Of a DNA stretch of 62,500 nt, positions 9,690 through 21,075 are shown in pieces (the stretch's first letter is position 1; each line of letters starts with the position of its first letter). The stretch is taken from the NCBI GenBank assembly GCA_963575745.1, contig CAUYUJ010015826.1, positions 873,930 to 936,429 on the forward strand. The letters run 5' to 3'. This stretch comes from Prorocentrum cordatum (Eukaryota; Sar; Dinophyceae; Prorocentrales; Prorocentraceae). The translations under genes and the position numbers were made by a program. The notes under the pieces were generated by a model. The model searched no databases, was not told the DNA's origin, and saw only the letters and a list, made by a program, of their open reading frames with translations.

Positions 9690-10212
9690 CCAGCCTGGCG
9701 CGCGGTTGTGGGCGATCCGGCGGTTTTCGCCTGTCCATAGACTGCGCCACTCCCTGGATTCTACCAGCTTCTACGGCCTTCAGGCGTGCCCCCTGGAACG
9801 ATGTGGCTGTGAGGGGCGCGTCTTGGGTATACGACGGTCCCGTCCCTCGGGTGCTACCATACGTAGGCGTGTGGGTGGCGCTCGGTCACATTGATCGGTG
9901 CACCTCTCAGTGACCAACGAGTTCTCACCGTGGGGTTTCGTGCACCTTGCTGCGTTCTGACCAGATCGCTGGTCCCTTGGACGCAGGCGCATCTCAGCAG
10001 TGGAAGGTTTTTCCTCGGGCGATTTAGGCTTCTACTCCCTGGATGCGTGTTCTGACGTCGCGACGGTTCGCTGGCGCCGTCAGTTTATTTTTCCCGCTGG
10101 ACTGCGTCACCAGTGTCAGTCTGCCCATACCCGTCAGACTCCCTGGAGTGACGTCCCGCACGGAAATCGTTCCCTACCTCTGTTCATCCTTTTGTTCACA
10201 GTGGGACGTTTA
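9690..10212. other. No gene; interspersed CTCCCTGGA motifs
   Basis: I see no coding support. The nonamer CTCCCTGGA recurs about six times from 9750 to 10320 (for example 9752, 10037, 10141, 10263, 10311) at loosely regular spacing. The same word also sits in the CAACTCCCTGGACAC modules of 2860-9690, so this is probably a decayed extension of that region. Confidence 0.5.
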
Positions 10213-10470
10213 GCGCGCCATTTTGGCTGCGCTCGGCCCTCCTCGGTGGCTGACCTCTCAGACTCCCTGGATGTGCCGTTGCATGTTCACACCAGGGGCT
10301 GCCCGGCAGACTCCCTGGATTTGCACGCCCTTGCTTCTCAGACGCCCTGGGTTGTCGCTGCCCGCCGCCTGACCGCGGCCCCGCGCGCGCCCGCCCCCTC
10401 GTCGCGGCCGCAGCCCGACCGTGACCGCCTGCCGCTGGCGTTTCCGCCTGTGGCCGTAAAACCAAAAAAA
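10213..10470 (+). mobile_element. SINE-like element, copy S1
   Basis: The 5' end reads GCGCGCCATTTTGGCTGCGC, also found at 58171 and in altered form at 62376. The body from TCTCAGACGCCCTGGGTTG (10336-10354) matches copy S2 at 56663-56681. The 3' end is a hairpin GCCGCTGGCG TTTC CGCCTGTGGC (10431-10454) followed by an A-rich tail (to 10470), then TACCACCACCAG. The 5' word shares GCCATTTTGGCT with the spliced leader. Confidence 0.65.
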
Positions 10471-10589
10471 TACCACCACCAGCCCATCCAAAACAAGTCG
10501 CCACGCGAGTTGCCGTGATGAGGGATGTGTAGCAGCGGCGACAACAAGGACGACGGCGATGACGGCAGGGATAATACATCTTGCGGGTC

Positions 10590-10860
10590 TTTCGCTCTGG
10601 GAGCCTGTTTGAAGCCTCTTGAGGTAATTTTTGGGTCTTCGTGGGGCAATGCTGGAAGCCTTTGAGGCCCTCGCGGGGCTCTTTATGGGGGTCTCTTTGG
10701 CCCTCGTGGGGCATTGAGGCCATCTTGGAGGCCATCGACGATAAAAGTCGGGGGTGTTACATGACGGTTCCCCCGTCGAAGGTCTAACCATCGGTTCTTG
10801 AGGCCCTCTTGTGGCCATCCGGGGCCCTTTGGGTGCCCCCGTGGGGGCCCCTGTCTAAGC
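10590..10860 (+). repeat. GAGGCC/CTTGG-rich dispersed repeat, copy 1
   Basis: Short words such as GAGGCC, TCTTGG, TCGTGGGGC and GGGGCTCTT recur with 15-30 base spacing. The same texture occurs at 40430-40860, 49440-49830, 52800-53440 and 54890-55330, forming one loose family. No coding signal. The stretch 10861-11425 after it is pyrimidine-rich and I see nothing further in it. Confidence 0.55.
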
Positions 10861-11439
10861 ATGCTAAGCAGATGTGGCGTAGTTATGGTGGGAACTTTTC
10901 AGATTTGGGCACCTTTCCAGCGGAAGCCTGGAAAGCAGCGGTGCACAAGTATACTGTCTAGCGCACGCTCGTGCCATTGCTCATGTGCATACGGACACGC
11001 GGCTTCATCCATTCATTCATGTGGGACTCCCTGGGGCCATCTTGGAGCCCTCTTGAGGCTTCAGAAGCCCATCGGAAGCGAAATGCGAGGTGGCAAGCCA
11101 ACATGGATTCTCTTCTATTTTGTATGTGTCTGGTCCTCTTGGGGGGGGGACTGCTCGCTGAGCCACCTGACGCACTCAAGGGCTTCTCTGTCCTCTTCAT
11201 GCCTCTCCACTTCCTCCGCCCCTCCATCCCCGCCATCCTCCCTTCTTCTTCTCTGCATTTCCTCTCGTTCCCTCCTCCTTCCATCTTCTTCCCTCCCTTC
11301 CCCCCTCCGCCTCCTCCGCCCCCTCCTTCTCCATTCATACTCCTTATATATGACTCCTCCCTGTCGAACCCCGAAGCTGGTCGAAAGGGCGGCCGGGCAT
11401 TTCGCTTGAGACTTCTTCACAATTTATGACCTTGCTGTT

Positions 11440-12240
11440 TACACAGGTGGAGGGCGGGTCGGTTCCAAAATGTGGCCCTCGCCTTGGCGCCGCGCACATT
11501 CTTTGTAAACAGTTGCAAGAGGTTCACGGATTGAGGGCGGGTCGTTGTCAAAATGAGGTTAGCGTTTTAGCGCCGCGTATTTTGGTTTACATTGTAAGAT
11601 GGTCACGGATTGAGGTCGGGTCGTTTTCAGAATGAGGTTATCGCGTCAGCGCCGCGCACATTCACTTGATCAATTTGCAGGAGCTTCACGGATTGAGGGC
11701 GGGTTGGTTTCAAAATGCGTTTCTCGTTTTAGTGTCGCGCATTTTCGTTGTCAACATTTGCATGTGCAGTTTGCGAGGGCGAGCAGTTTGTCACAGATCG
11801 AGGGCGAGCAGTTTGCAAAATGTGTTTCTCGCCCTAGCGCCGCGTGCATTCTTTTTCAGCATGTGCAAGAGCTTCACGGATTGAGGGCGGATCGTTTTCA
11901 AATTGTGTTTTTTCCCTGGCGCCGCGCATTTTCGTTTTCAACATTTGCAAGCGTTTCACGGCTTGAGGGCGGCTCGTAATCAACATGTGGTTCTTGCCTT
12001 AGCGCCGCACACATTCGTGTTTTAAATAAACGTTCAACATTTCATGGGTTGAGGGCGGGTAGCTTTCAACATGTGGTTCTCGCCCTAGCGCCGCGCAGAT
12101 TCGTTCTTACAATTTGTAAGGGCTTCACAGGTTGAGGGCGTCTCGTAGTCAAATTGTGGTGTTTTCTTTAGCGCCGCGCATATTCGTTTTTGCACACTAG
12201 CAAGAGTTTCATTGATTCTCAGCGTTATAGATGGTTTTGT
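11440..12240 (+). repeat. About nine copies of an 80-bp tandem repeat
   Basis: The word CACGGATTGAGGGCGGGTCG and close variants recur at about 11522, 11603, 11686, 11795, 11875, 11956, 12042 and 12125. Between them lie TAGCGCCGCGC and ATTCGTTTT..CAACATTTGCAAG. The array lies upstream of the first HAD exon found. 12240-12440 holds two shorter diverged duplicates (GGGATTTAGGATCGCGAAGACG). Confidence 0.75.
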
Positions 12241-12442
12241 TGGAGAGATTCAGGATTGTCAGGGCTTAACAGTTACGTTGATTTGCGGTGTTGAAGTCCC
12301 AGGAATGGTCTTCTGGGATTTAGGATCGCGAAGACGTAACAGTCAGGCTTTCTCGTGGCGTTGAAGTCTTGAGAACGGTGTTTTGGTACGCTCCAAGATG
12401 TTTGCACGGTTGCCCACCAGAGGGGCTTATGACGAGGGATTT

Positions 12443-12505
12443 TGGAGGGAGCGTGTATTTCAACATCGTTGATGCGTCTTGGGTTTACACTGGTCCGCCT
12501 CCTCC
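12443..12505 (+). repeat. 62-bp repeat, inverted relative to 32099-32160
   Basis: It contains CAACATCGTTGATGCGTCTT followed by GGGTTTACACTGGTCC and then CCTCCTCCT. The reverse complement of 32099-32160 reads GTAACATCGTCGATGCTTCT, CGGCTTTACTCTGGTCC and CCTCCTCCT, about 75 percent identical. Each copy lies within 200 bases of an exon of the HAD gene, one upstream in plus sense, one downstream in minus sense. Confidence 0.6.
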
Positions 12506-12623
12506 TCCTCGTCCTCCTCCTCCTCCTACCTCTCCTTCCCTGCTTTGTCCGATCATGGCGCGGACACCCGTCGAGAATTCACTTCCTCCCTGTCCTTATC
12601 CTCCCCTCCCGCGGAGGGGGCAG

Positions 12624-12740
12624 TGCGACCTCTGCCACACGAAGGGCTTCACAGGCCCCAGCCGCTCCAAGATCATGGCGGTCTTCAGGGGCCTCGGGAC
12701 GCCCGCGGCGCGGAACTCACAGACGACGTTCGCCGACAAG
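12624..12740 (+). CDS. HAD phosphatase-like gene, exon a
   Basis: This exon reads CDLCHTKGFTGPSRSKIMAV and continues to NSQTTFADK. The acceptor is GGGGGCAG before the TGC at 12624; phase 0. It joins in frame to 13021: ..FADK then EQTLIILDWDDTLFPS... The reading is plus strand with GC-rich third positions. It supplies the sequence just N-terminal to HAD motif I. Upstream coding exons were not found, so the true start codon is unknown; the 5' part of the gene may lie in or beyond the repeats at 10-12 kb. Confidence 0.65.
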
Positions 12741-13020
12741 GAGCGGAGTGCGGCATCCCATCCTTTCTGCCTTCTCCTGCTCCTGCTCCCCCCTCCACCT
12801 CTTCCCTCGTCTTCCTCCCCGCTCTCTGCCTCCTCCTGCCCTGCCTCGTCTCCTCTCGTCTGCCCTCTCGTTCTCCTGCTTCCTTCTTCTCCTCGCGTCC
12901 GCTGCTCCGGCTCCTCCTTCCTGCCCGCCTTGTTCCTCCGCCTTCCGTTTCCTCCACGTCCCCCGCCCGCCTTCTGTCCCTCCTGGTCTTCTTATTCTCC
13001 CACAAACCCATCCTGGCAAG
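12741..13020 (+). other. 280-bp intron with GA-AG ends
   Basis: The intron begins GAGCGGAGTG and ends CCTGGCAAG. The 8 bases CAAGGAGC occur at both ends (12737-12744 and 13017-13024), so the cut can slide, but only the phase that restores FADK-EQTLII keeps the protein. The interior is pyrimidine-rich (CTCCTC). GA or GC donors and short repeats at intron ends are known in dinoflagellates. Confidence 0.6.
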
Positions 13021-13139
13021 GAGCAGACATTGATCATCCTCGACTGGGATGACACCCTCTTCCCCTCTACGTTTGTTCGCAGCGACATGCACCTCAAGCT
13101 CTCCATGCCGCTCAGGCAACTACGGGGGAAGCAGTTGAC
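13021..13139 (+). CDS. HAD phosphatase-like gene, exon b (motif I)
   Basis: It reads EQTLIILDWDDTLFPSTFV then RSDMHLKLSMPLRQLRG. DWDDT is HAD motif I, with the nucleophile Asp and the acid/base Asp, used for phosphoryl transfer with Mg2+. The 3' limit is uncertain: open reading ends at a TAG at 13141-13143. None of the obvious donors (AG/GC near 13115, AC/GT near 13138) joins the exon at 27426 in the required phase, so a small exon may be missing or the junction is unusual. The intervening 14 kb is mostly a dead copia element. Confidence 0.75.
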
Positions 13140-13143
13140 GTAG

Positions 13144-14315
13144 CAGTTGGGGCTAGATCCGAACACAATCCAGCTGCTTGCGGCAAGTCCCGCCACCGTG
13201 CCAAACCCAGCACTTTGGGTGGCGACTGTTTCAGGAGTGCGCAGGACGCCGTCAAGAGTGACCCCTTGCACCCTGAGGCTTGGGAGAGCCGCAACATGTG
13301 GCACGGTCTTCTGGTTTTTGTTGGGGAGTTTCCACTCGTTTTCGTCGCCGTTTATCTCCTGTTCTCCATGCAAATCGGATGCTCGGCCGCCGTTTGGCTT
13401 CAGCGCCTGTCCGTATCCGCATGTATTGATGAGTTGAAGGCCCGCTACTGCATTTTTATTGTCGCAACGCGTTCTTTCGTCAAGCTTCCAACACCCGCAG
13501 TTATAGTTGGTCGTGGAAATTTGAACAATCCCAGCTAGCGATCCACGGGACGTGCGCAGAGCGCCATGTGGACGCACATGCGCATGTCCTTTCGCCGCCG
13601 CAGTGGCACCACCCTCCAATCCCTGAACATTTTGTGATTCTGGATGTTCTGCAAACGCACGGGCACTTCGCCCCGGACGCCCACCACTGACCAGCAACCT
13701 CGTCCGAGTCTCTGCGAGGATACGGCTGCGAGGCCAAAGACAGTTTCAGGCCACGCGGCGCAGAACAGGGCTCGAACCAAACGGTGTTTTGGCGATTTCG
13801 TAGGCCGCCATCGTTTTGATTTCACTTCGTAGCAAAGCAGGACATAACGAAGGAGAACGAAAACGAAACGAAAACGAAACGAAAACGAACAACACGGCTT
13901 ACTTCCAGCCCTGATGATCGGAACGACAGCCCACGGGAACGCCGCGACGTTTCCCAGGACCCATCGCACCCCACAGGTACTGTTCGTAGTTTCGCTTCGG
14001 CGGGATTCTGACCTGGGCTAGTACCGTGCCTCGTGATGTGCGCGGCAGTGTTTGCTCTCCTTGCGAGCACGTCGCACCACCCGACCGACAGGAATGTTCA
14101 TGCATCGTTCTCGCCACCTTCGGATTCCACCAAGGATGTCAGCGCCATACGGTTGCCCCCAGCTTCGACATGGCGTTCGCCCCTGCGCAGGTTCGAGTCC
14201 CGACGCGCCTCCGCAGGCTTCATCGTGGTGGACTCTTTTCGAGGAGATATCCATTTTGACGCTATCGGGCGGCATCTTCTTGTTCTCGTGATCGTTTTTT
14301 CTCTGATTCGCTAGC
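13144..14315. other. Intronic sequence between the HAD exon and the copia gag remnant
   Basis: I see no gene. Notable is a CGAAAA-type run at about 13856-13890 (GAACGAAAACGAAACGAAAA). Short frames on both strands show no family resemblance. If a 5' LTR exists for the copia element it should lie here, but I could not match it to any 3' copy. Confidence 0.5.
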
Positions 14316-15450
14316 ATGGTGCTGCCCAGTGGAACCAGCCCACCTAGCGGCGGAGGCGGCCGTGGTGGGATTACTTCCCGCCAGCCGCCCTCATGGTCAC
14401 CTGAAAGCGAGTCAGTGTATCAAGTTCGCCACTGGGTACAGGATCTGCTCGCGTGGAGCGCGCTCGCCATTGACATGGACAGCGCCGCGCAGCGCGCGGC
14501 CATCATGCTTTATATTAGCGGAGCCGCTCGCGGGTTCACGCGCTCCATGACCTTCACGGATATGACGGAGGGAGACATAGCCAATGGTCAGCACGAGGAC
14601 GCCGTGACATACTTCATCGCGAACCTTGCCGTTCATATCGGTCCATTTGGCGAGGAGTCGCTGCTCTCGCGGTTTCTCTCGCTGCGATTCCGAGCTGCGC
14701 GCAACGGTGGATGCGGCGTTGTCTTGGGCGGGCTACAGCTGGCTGCTCTTCCGAACGGTCGGCGTCGCAGCTAGCCAACTCACGGCGCTGCTCCGGCCCT
14801 GCGACAATCGACATCCAGCCGCAGACCCTGCATTCAACAGTCCCACGACAATGCTCAGGCGCGTTCGCAACGGACCCCTGTCACACTCAGGGCCTTGGCC
14901 CCTGGGCAGTCAGCGCCGCCGAGCTCCCTGGCGCCAGGGGCGTCATGGCGCGCGCCGATAGCCCGTCGCAGAGTGCCGCGCTGCCGCGCGGCATGCCCCG
15001 CCGCTGCGCGGGCGCCCGCGGCGGGGGCCGAGTGCGTCGGCGGAGCCTCCTCGAACGCCAGCTCGGACCTTGGCGAAGAGGTCAACTTTGAGGCTGCAGA
15101 GTTCCAAGGCCCGAGCCATTTGCGAGAAAATGCCCAGCTGCATTGGCAGGTGAAATCGACGCTGCGCATGCACACGGCGCGCATATTCAAGAAACACAAC
15201 GGCGCCCTCTCCAAGAAAGACAAGCGCAAAGACAGAGGCGCCCATCAACGTGAATCCATTATGGAATTTTCAGACAGTCAGGTAGATCAAACATTGTTCG
15301 GCGGAAAAGGAAAGAGCAAGGGCAAACGCTCGCCGGGCGCGGGGAAGGGCCGGCGCTGCATTCCCCAAATGAGCGACGGCACCGCCACGCCGCATGGCAC
15401 TTGCGGAAGCGAGTGAAATTTTCGTGCAGAGTGCCCTCTGGGCACCTCGT
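14316..15450 (+). pseudogene. copia gag remnant with altered zinc knuckle
   Basis: The frame from ATG 14316 reads MVLPSGTSPPSGGGGRGG, then PPSWSPESESVYQVRHWVQD and a helical stretch to FLSLRFRAA. It resembles the N-terminal gag of dinoflagellate copia polyproteins as I recall them (PPSWSPE..Y..R.W..D). Around 14690 the reading moves to another frame (ELRATVDAALSWAGYSW, LLFRTVGVAASQLTALL), then back by 14895. A basic Gly-Lys-rich tract (GGKGKSKGKR) at about 15300 precedes a CCHC-like remnant, TCGSE-stop-NFRAEC, where the His appears lost and a TGA intervenes. Gag would package the element RNA. Confidence 0.7.
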
Positions 15451-16769
15451 CATCGCCACAGGGCGACGGCAACGGCGGCCAGTTCGAGAGGCGCGCGGAC
15501 TCAGGGCCCACGCGCGGCGACCTCGACCGAGGCCCCATGGCCGGCATCTAAGGAATTGTCTCCGCGGTCAGCGAGAGCCCTCCCCAGCCGCAGCCGGGGC
15601 CCCAGCAGCGCGCCGGGGCAGCCATCCGCCGACGGCCCCTGGGAGCTATTTAGGTCAGCTGGGTCTGTCCACGACTCGCGGTCGGCAGCTTCGCTCGCCG
15701 CTGTCCAGAGCCGCGCGCGCACCGACGCCCCATCCCTCCCACCGCCATTTCAGGTGACCACATTGCAACGCCATCTTCAGGGCCGCAACGAATGCCAGCG
15801 CTGCCGTCTTTCTCTGGCACGGCTACCGCCGTCGAGGAGCCGGCGGCGTCAACGGGATAGCGCGCCGCCGAGAAACTGTAGCTCCGCGGGGCCCCCGCGA
15901 GATGAACGTCATCGATCTGCAGCGCAGCGCGGGGGCTGCGATCCTGCCCGCGGGCCGACTCGCGGCCCCCAGCGACCGCCGAACCGCGATGCCGCGCGCG
16001 CCAACGCTTTCGATCAACTCGCGCGCCCTCGGCGACGAGCGGCCCCTCGCTGCCCTGCCGGACAGGCTACTCCGCCGCGGGCGCCAGCGCCTAGCGGAAA
16101 CGCCGACCGTGACCGCGGCCATCAGGACCAGTGTCGCACGCGACCTCGCTCCCGAGATATCAACCCGGCTGTCCTCCGCGGCCAGGTTGGAGATAGAACC
16201 CGGCGCCCGAATGGAACGGCGACGCGTTCGCTGGCGCGGGCGCGCCCGACAAATGATGAGCATGGCCGTGGCTGGCCCTCCAGTCACGGCGCCGCCGCGA
16301 CTGCCCATTGGACCTGCGCGCTGAATCGGAAGCCAGAGGACCGAGACTGAAGTGGGCGCAGATGAAGCGCGGCATCCGGCTGGGCGAGCGCGTCAGTTTG
16401 GACCCCGCGGCTCTCCTTCAACGCGGCCGCCGTCCCCGTCGGGGAAACGCCGACGCCGAGGCCGCCGCGAGCTACTCCGGCGCCCTGATGCGAGCAGTAG
16501 CACTCCGCGACGGCCAGGCTCGCGCGCCCCCCTCGCGACGCCCACTGCGCAGGCGACGCTGGGCGGCCCGCGAGGTCGCGCGCGAACCAGGGTAGATCGC
16601 CGCGCGCGGCGCCCGATGTCCACGGCGCGCCAATAGGCGGGGCCGCGCCCGGCACTCCTGCGTCCACCTGCGGACAGAAGGCCCGCCGCAAGAAGGTGGA
16701 GCCGGCGCGCCTCCCTGGTGGCGCACCGACGGTCCGAACAGTGAGCGCGCCGCCCAGGCGCGCCGCGGC
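15451..16769. other. Gag-protease linker of the copia remnant, degenerate
   Basis: Very GC-rich, Arg-coding in most frames, with many competing open frames of no recognisable family. By position this is the variable region between zinc knuckle and protease in a copia polyprotein. Confidence 0.4.
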
Positions 16770-17226
16770 CGCGCCCAGCTCGCCAACGTAGAACCCGGCG
16801 CCATCGTGGACCCAGGTGCCGGGGCCAATCCCGCTGGACACACGCTTGCGCGCTGTTAGTCGCGCCGCCGCGCCGTAGAGGCAGGGCGCCAGTCGCGGCG
16901 GCGGCATGTCTGAGCATGCCCTCGTGCATCCAGGGAGTTGGCATCGGGGCCCATGAGTGCGCCCGTCGCGCGATCGCCCCCGTCGCCGTCGCGGGCGATC
17001 AGGGTCGAGCAACCATCCGCAGCTTCGCAGCGCCCATGGTCAGAGTATCGGGCAACAACTTGCCTGGTCTACTAGGAGTGTTAAGAACGGAGTCCACGCG
17101 CGCGGCGCTGAACGCGGGCCAGCGCGAGCTGACCCCGCCAGGGGGGGGCGACATGCAGACCCAATGGCCAGCAGGCGCCGCCCGCGTCCCATTGCTCAGG
17201 GCTTCGAGCGGACACCCATTCTAAGC
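16770..17226 (+). pseudogene. copia aspartic protease remnant
   Basis: At 16803-16850 the sequence reads IVDPGAGANPAGHTLAR, which I take as the active-site segment; dinoflagellate copia proteases often have VDPGA where others have DTGA. After a stop and frame changes, 16916-17226 reads IQGVGIGAHECARRAIAPVA, then SFAAPMVRVSGNNLPGLLGV and ends PLLRASSGHPF. The LPGLLG motif marks the second half of the fold. The enzyme would cut the Gag-Pol polyprotein. It is interrupted and cannot be functional. Confidence 0.65.
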
Positions 17227-20184
17227 GATGGTCATCGACGTCTTTCGAAGAGCAGTGCAGGCGCCAGGCGGCGCACCCGACCGCATCTTGCAACTGCGCG
17301 CCCACACCGACGAGGCGGAGACGGAGACAGAGGCCACGACGCCGGCGGCTGCTCATTTCCCCGAGGAGGCTGGCCGGCGGTCGGCCCTCGGCTTTCAATG
17401 AGCTGAGGCCCCCCCAAGGGGCGCCCGGGCTTTTCCTGCCGGGGAACCAGCGTCGTGCCTCAACCGCCTTCCAGCGATAGAGCTCGCATCCTCGGTTGCT
17501 GAAGCTCTTGGGCAGCGCGGATGGCCGATGCGAGCGCCAACGACCATTATTTCTAGATCTCTCCGCTCGCCACTGAAGTCGCGCGCCATGAGTCCCGGCC
17601 GGTCTGGCCCATGATGCCGCCGAGCCGCATTTACCACGGAAGTTTGTATAATCGCGCCCGTGGGCAGCTGCATCAGTTATCGCGTGCGCGTCGGAGATTC
17701 ATCGTGTTGTTCTGCTGTGAACCTGGCGGGGCGATGAGACCGCTCGGGGTCGCAAGCCTTGCAGATGGCGCGAAACTTCTCGCAGTCAGTTTGTGGCAGC
17801 TGGGGCTCGCGCCAGAACCCCGCAACAAGTAGCCCGCCAAGACAGCGCTCCAGATCGTCGCAACGATTGAATAGGGGACTAGCCCGTTGCGCGCACGCCC
17901 TCAGGGCTCGGCGCGCCAAGCCACCCGGCATCCGCGCCGCAGACCCCCCGTAGCCGAGGGCGTTGCGCCCAGAGCCTAGGCCAAGGGGGTCGGGGCAGAG
18001 GTCACGTTAGAACTCCACGTGCGACTGATCGCACACTTAGGTTGGACCCGAGAAGCGTCTTCTGTTCAGGCAGAGTCGAAGAATGCAGGGCCCGCGAACG
18101 TACCCCCTGCTTTTCTTGGCTAGGAGACTTCGGCAGCATCACTAAGCACCCAGCGCGCTCAAAACCCGGACTCTTCGCCAGCCCGGCAATCCCGATTCAA
18201 ACGGGATAAGCGCCACGACAACAACAATCCACGCGGTGTGAAGAAGCCCGCGAGGGCACCCGGGACTACATCCGACACCGGCAACGGCGCGGAGGAAGAT
18301 TTGTGGATCTCCGAAGTCAGCCAGGGCACCGCGACATGTGTTCACGTGCTGTTCCGCGCATCTCATGGCGCGCGCCGGCCAAGACTTCTTGTCATGATAA
18401 TTTGCTATATTCGGACATAGTGGACTGACCTACATCATGTCTAAGCACGGGCCAGGCAGCCTTGTCACCAATACGTCGAACTTGAGACGGAGACCCACGG
18501 CGCATTGGGTCCTGCCCTACGAATCAACAGGCATCACCACGTTCTACATCAGCGAGACGCGCCCGTCTTTTGCTTTTCCCACCGAGGAGGCAGAATGGGC
18601 GAAGGAACGTAAGCAGCATGATCATGCGCCAATCAAACACCACAAGAATGTGGCAGACGTCTGCGACGACATCGGTGACGACCTCTCAGGACTCGGCACG
18701 GAAAGACAGATGGCTGTTCGCTGACACCGCTATCGAAGGCGCCAGCGAGCCTTTAGTTGGCGAGCACCTGGCGGAGTCCTACGCAGCAGGGGCCATCGTT
18801 GGTCACCGCGCCGCGTTCCCAGAGTCGAGTTCCAGACAGCAACCTTAGGGGGCGCGCCGCGGCCGCGGTCCGAGGCATAGGGCGCGGCACGGACCCATGT
18901 GAGTTGCGCGGCGGCGAAGCCCGCGCTTCGCAGATCGCCATTCGACGACAATCGACGCTGGCGAGTACTTCGGCATGGCTGCTGGTTGTGATATTGGCGA
19001 CCCTGTGGTCAACGCCTCCGGCCCGACAGTTTACTGGTCGTCGTTGTGGCGCCGTCCTGCCGCAGCACTGGTTCGCCCTCGGCTGTAGCGTTCGTAACAA
19101 CCGCGAGACCTGGCGGACGCGCTACGAGGAATATGCACCGCGCATCTCATGCAGACAAGTTGCGATGACACAGATGCGCGAGGGGCGATGCTGCCTCGTC
19201 AAACGACTTAGCCACACGCAGCTCAGCGCACAGCACCGCCGCGAGAGCCAGCATTCGCGCAACCTCACGCAGATGCGGTCGTGTTCGAGCCATGCTGTCT
19301 GCGAGCGAAAGGCCCAAGAGGCCCCCCAGCCACGAAGCCGCCTCTAGCCATTGCCGATTCGCCACATCTGCGCGCGCCCTTCCGGAGTCTCAGATGCGGG
19401 GGACAACGCGACCGCGACGTAAATTGTGGGCGCAGCCCACGCGCCAGGACACTGCAAGTCTGGCCTCGGCGCTTAGCGGAGCGTGCTGCATGGCAGCGCG
19501 ACATTCAAAGCTGCGGTGGACAGCTCAGCCACTCTGATGACCGAGCTCTACCCAGCTACAGGAGTGCGAATCAGCCCAGAGGCTCTCCAGGAAACCCGAA
19601 TCCTTGGATGGAGCCGAAGCACCACCTCCAGCAGCACCAACAGCCATGCCAGCACTGACCGGGATGGGGTCCCGACGCGAGCATCGGGCACGCAGACATC
19701 TGCCGTTCTGCCAGCTGCCCAGCAGGCAGCCAGCACACCACAAGCAATGCGATGCGCGGCACGTCCTGGCTGCCGCCGGAATCACAGCAGCTTGGACCCA
19801 CGTATCCCAATCCCAAGAAAGTGGCCACCCCTCAGGGCTGAACCGCCATGCTCATGTTCAGGATGTGTGCGCGACCCGCCACGTGATAGGGCGCGCTCTC
19901 ACCGCGCCAGACGGCCAGGAGAGCGCCGCTGGTTCGATAAGCCGCACAGGGCTCTCCAAGAGAGCCAGGCCGGCCCGCGCGGATGCTTCCCCCGCGAGGC
20001 GCGAGTACAGCTGTCTCAAGTTCTCGCGGCAGGAGATCCTGGATGCCGCCTCCTGGTCGAGGCCCCATTGATGACCTAGCGCCACCAGCGCATGCGTGGC
20101 GACTTTCGACGACGGCGAGCCACCGCCGCGGCCAGACCCCGCAGCGCCCGGGGCCGCAAGGCCCCTCGACCACGCCCACGAGTC
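17227..20184. other. Degenerate interior of the copia element
   Basis: About 3 kb lie between protease and GAG-pre-integrase remnants, longer than I would expect for this family. I see short open frames (for example 18437-18724) but recognise no domain. An old insertion or long linker is possible. Confidence 0.4.
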
Positions 20185-20349
20185 GTGGACGATGTAACAG
20201 TTCATGCGCCAGAGGATTGGACGAGCTTCGACGTCACTCAGAGCTCGCGTATGTTACGAGCCGGCGATGCATCGCAGATGCGACGCGAGATACGCAACTT
20301 ACATAAACGTTGGTGGCACGCCACAAGGACTCACATGGAACAGATCTGA
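20185..20349 (+). pseudogene. GAG-pre-integrase domain remnant
   Basis: The reading ..APEDWTSFDVTQ.. to ..REIRNLHKRWWHATRTHMEQ ends at a TGA at 20347-20349. The L-H-x-R-W-W-H-A core is diagnostic of the zinc-binding pre-integrase segment of copia elements as I recall it. Further matching residues (CPSIVTQVIAGAIDACC) follow in a shifted frame, which shows a frameshift next to the stop. Confidence 0.7.
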
Positions 20350-20449
20350 ACAGCAGCCCGATGCCCGAGCATCGTCACACAGGTGATCGCCGGCGCTATA
20401 GACGCGTGCTGCGAAAACCGGGTTCGGGAGGGCAGCGCGCCGCATGTCG

Positions 20450-21075
20450 CAACATCGGTCGAGTTGATCACGGTTCTCGGTCATGCAGTAGTAGGGGAAA
20501 TAGTTTCTTTTTCCATCGCCGGCATCCGATCCGGCGCATGATCATCGATCGATCCGACCAGCGTCGCGTAGCATTTCTGGTCGAGGGAGTTTCCTCAGAG
20601 CGTGAACTACCTACCCCGCTCTCGCTTCCAGGCAAAACCAAGTCATACCACGCGCCTCCTCGTCAAGCGGCCTGACCAGTACAGGCCGTAGTTTGGCATC
20701 GCTTGGTATCTCTTGGAAGCGAGGGTGGTCAAAAGCGAGGTAGGTTTGTTTGCCCCTTATTTCCCGCGCTTCTGGGCATCGGTCCTCAGCGCGCCAGTGC
20801 TCTGCCGTTCTCCCATGTTGGATTTCGTTTTTTCGGGCCACTCAGGATCCTGATTGTTGATGACGGGCGCGGCGTGCCTGGAGCCGAAACTGGGCCGTTC
20901 TCTGGCCGGCGCGGCGTCGCGGTCCGAGTCCAGGCCCAGGACCTGCGCGGCCGAGTGATCGAGCGACGCTGAATGGTTGCGAGTCAGCCCGACTTCCTTG
21001 CCGAGGCTGCGCTGGCAGGCAATTCTCTCGCTGCGCCGCGCCATGCCAGGTTTGATCGACAACCTCATGTGCCAG
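20450..21075 (+). pseudogene. copia integrase core remnant
   Basis: Broken frames resemble the catalytic core. HRRHPIRRMIIDRSDQR at about 20513 lines up with the region near the first strands. At 20845-20972 the reading ILIVDDGRGVPGAETG.. to ..RVQAQDLRGRVIERR gives an Asp and a Glu about 33 residues apart, close to the D-x35-E spacing of integrases. Several stops interrupt. The enzyme would insert the element cDNA. Confidence 0.6.

Larger units (their letters stand above)
2860..9690. repeat. Complex repeat region built from several interleaved modules
   Basis: At least four modules recur in mixed order. One contains CAACTCCCTGGACAC and AAGACTTTCGTCA (about 3709, 4462, 5735, 8652, 9157). One contains GGCATGTGGCCACGAG with GGCGACGGG (about 3531, 4284, 5549, 6051, 8979). 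One contains CTATCACTTTGCCAGTCGCC (about 3213, 3837, 3971, 8102). One contains AGCGAGACAGCAGC (about 3640, 5653, 8243, 9083). The mini-hairpins listed separately punctuate the modules. Apart from the 5225-8020 frame, I see no gene here; short frames elsewhere in it are repeat by-products. Confidence 0.7.

Noticed and set aside
9800-9840. Similarity of GCGTCTTGGGTATACGACGGTCC to the 62-bp repeat at 12443
   Set aside because: Only about 20 bases match loosely and the flanks differ; it may be chance.
13144-14315. 5' LTR of the copia element
   Set aside because: I searched by eye for a second copy near 26.4-27 kb and for TG..CA ends and found no match; decay or truncation is likely.
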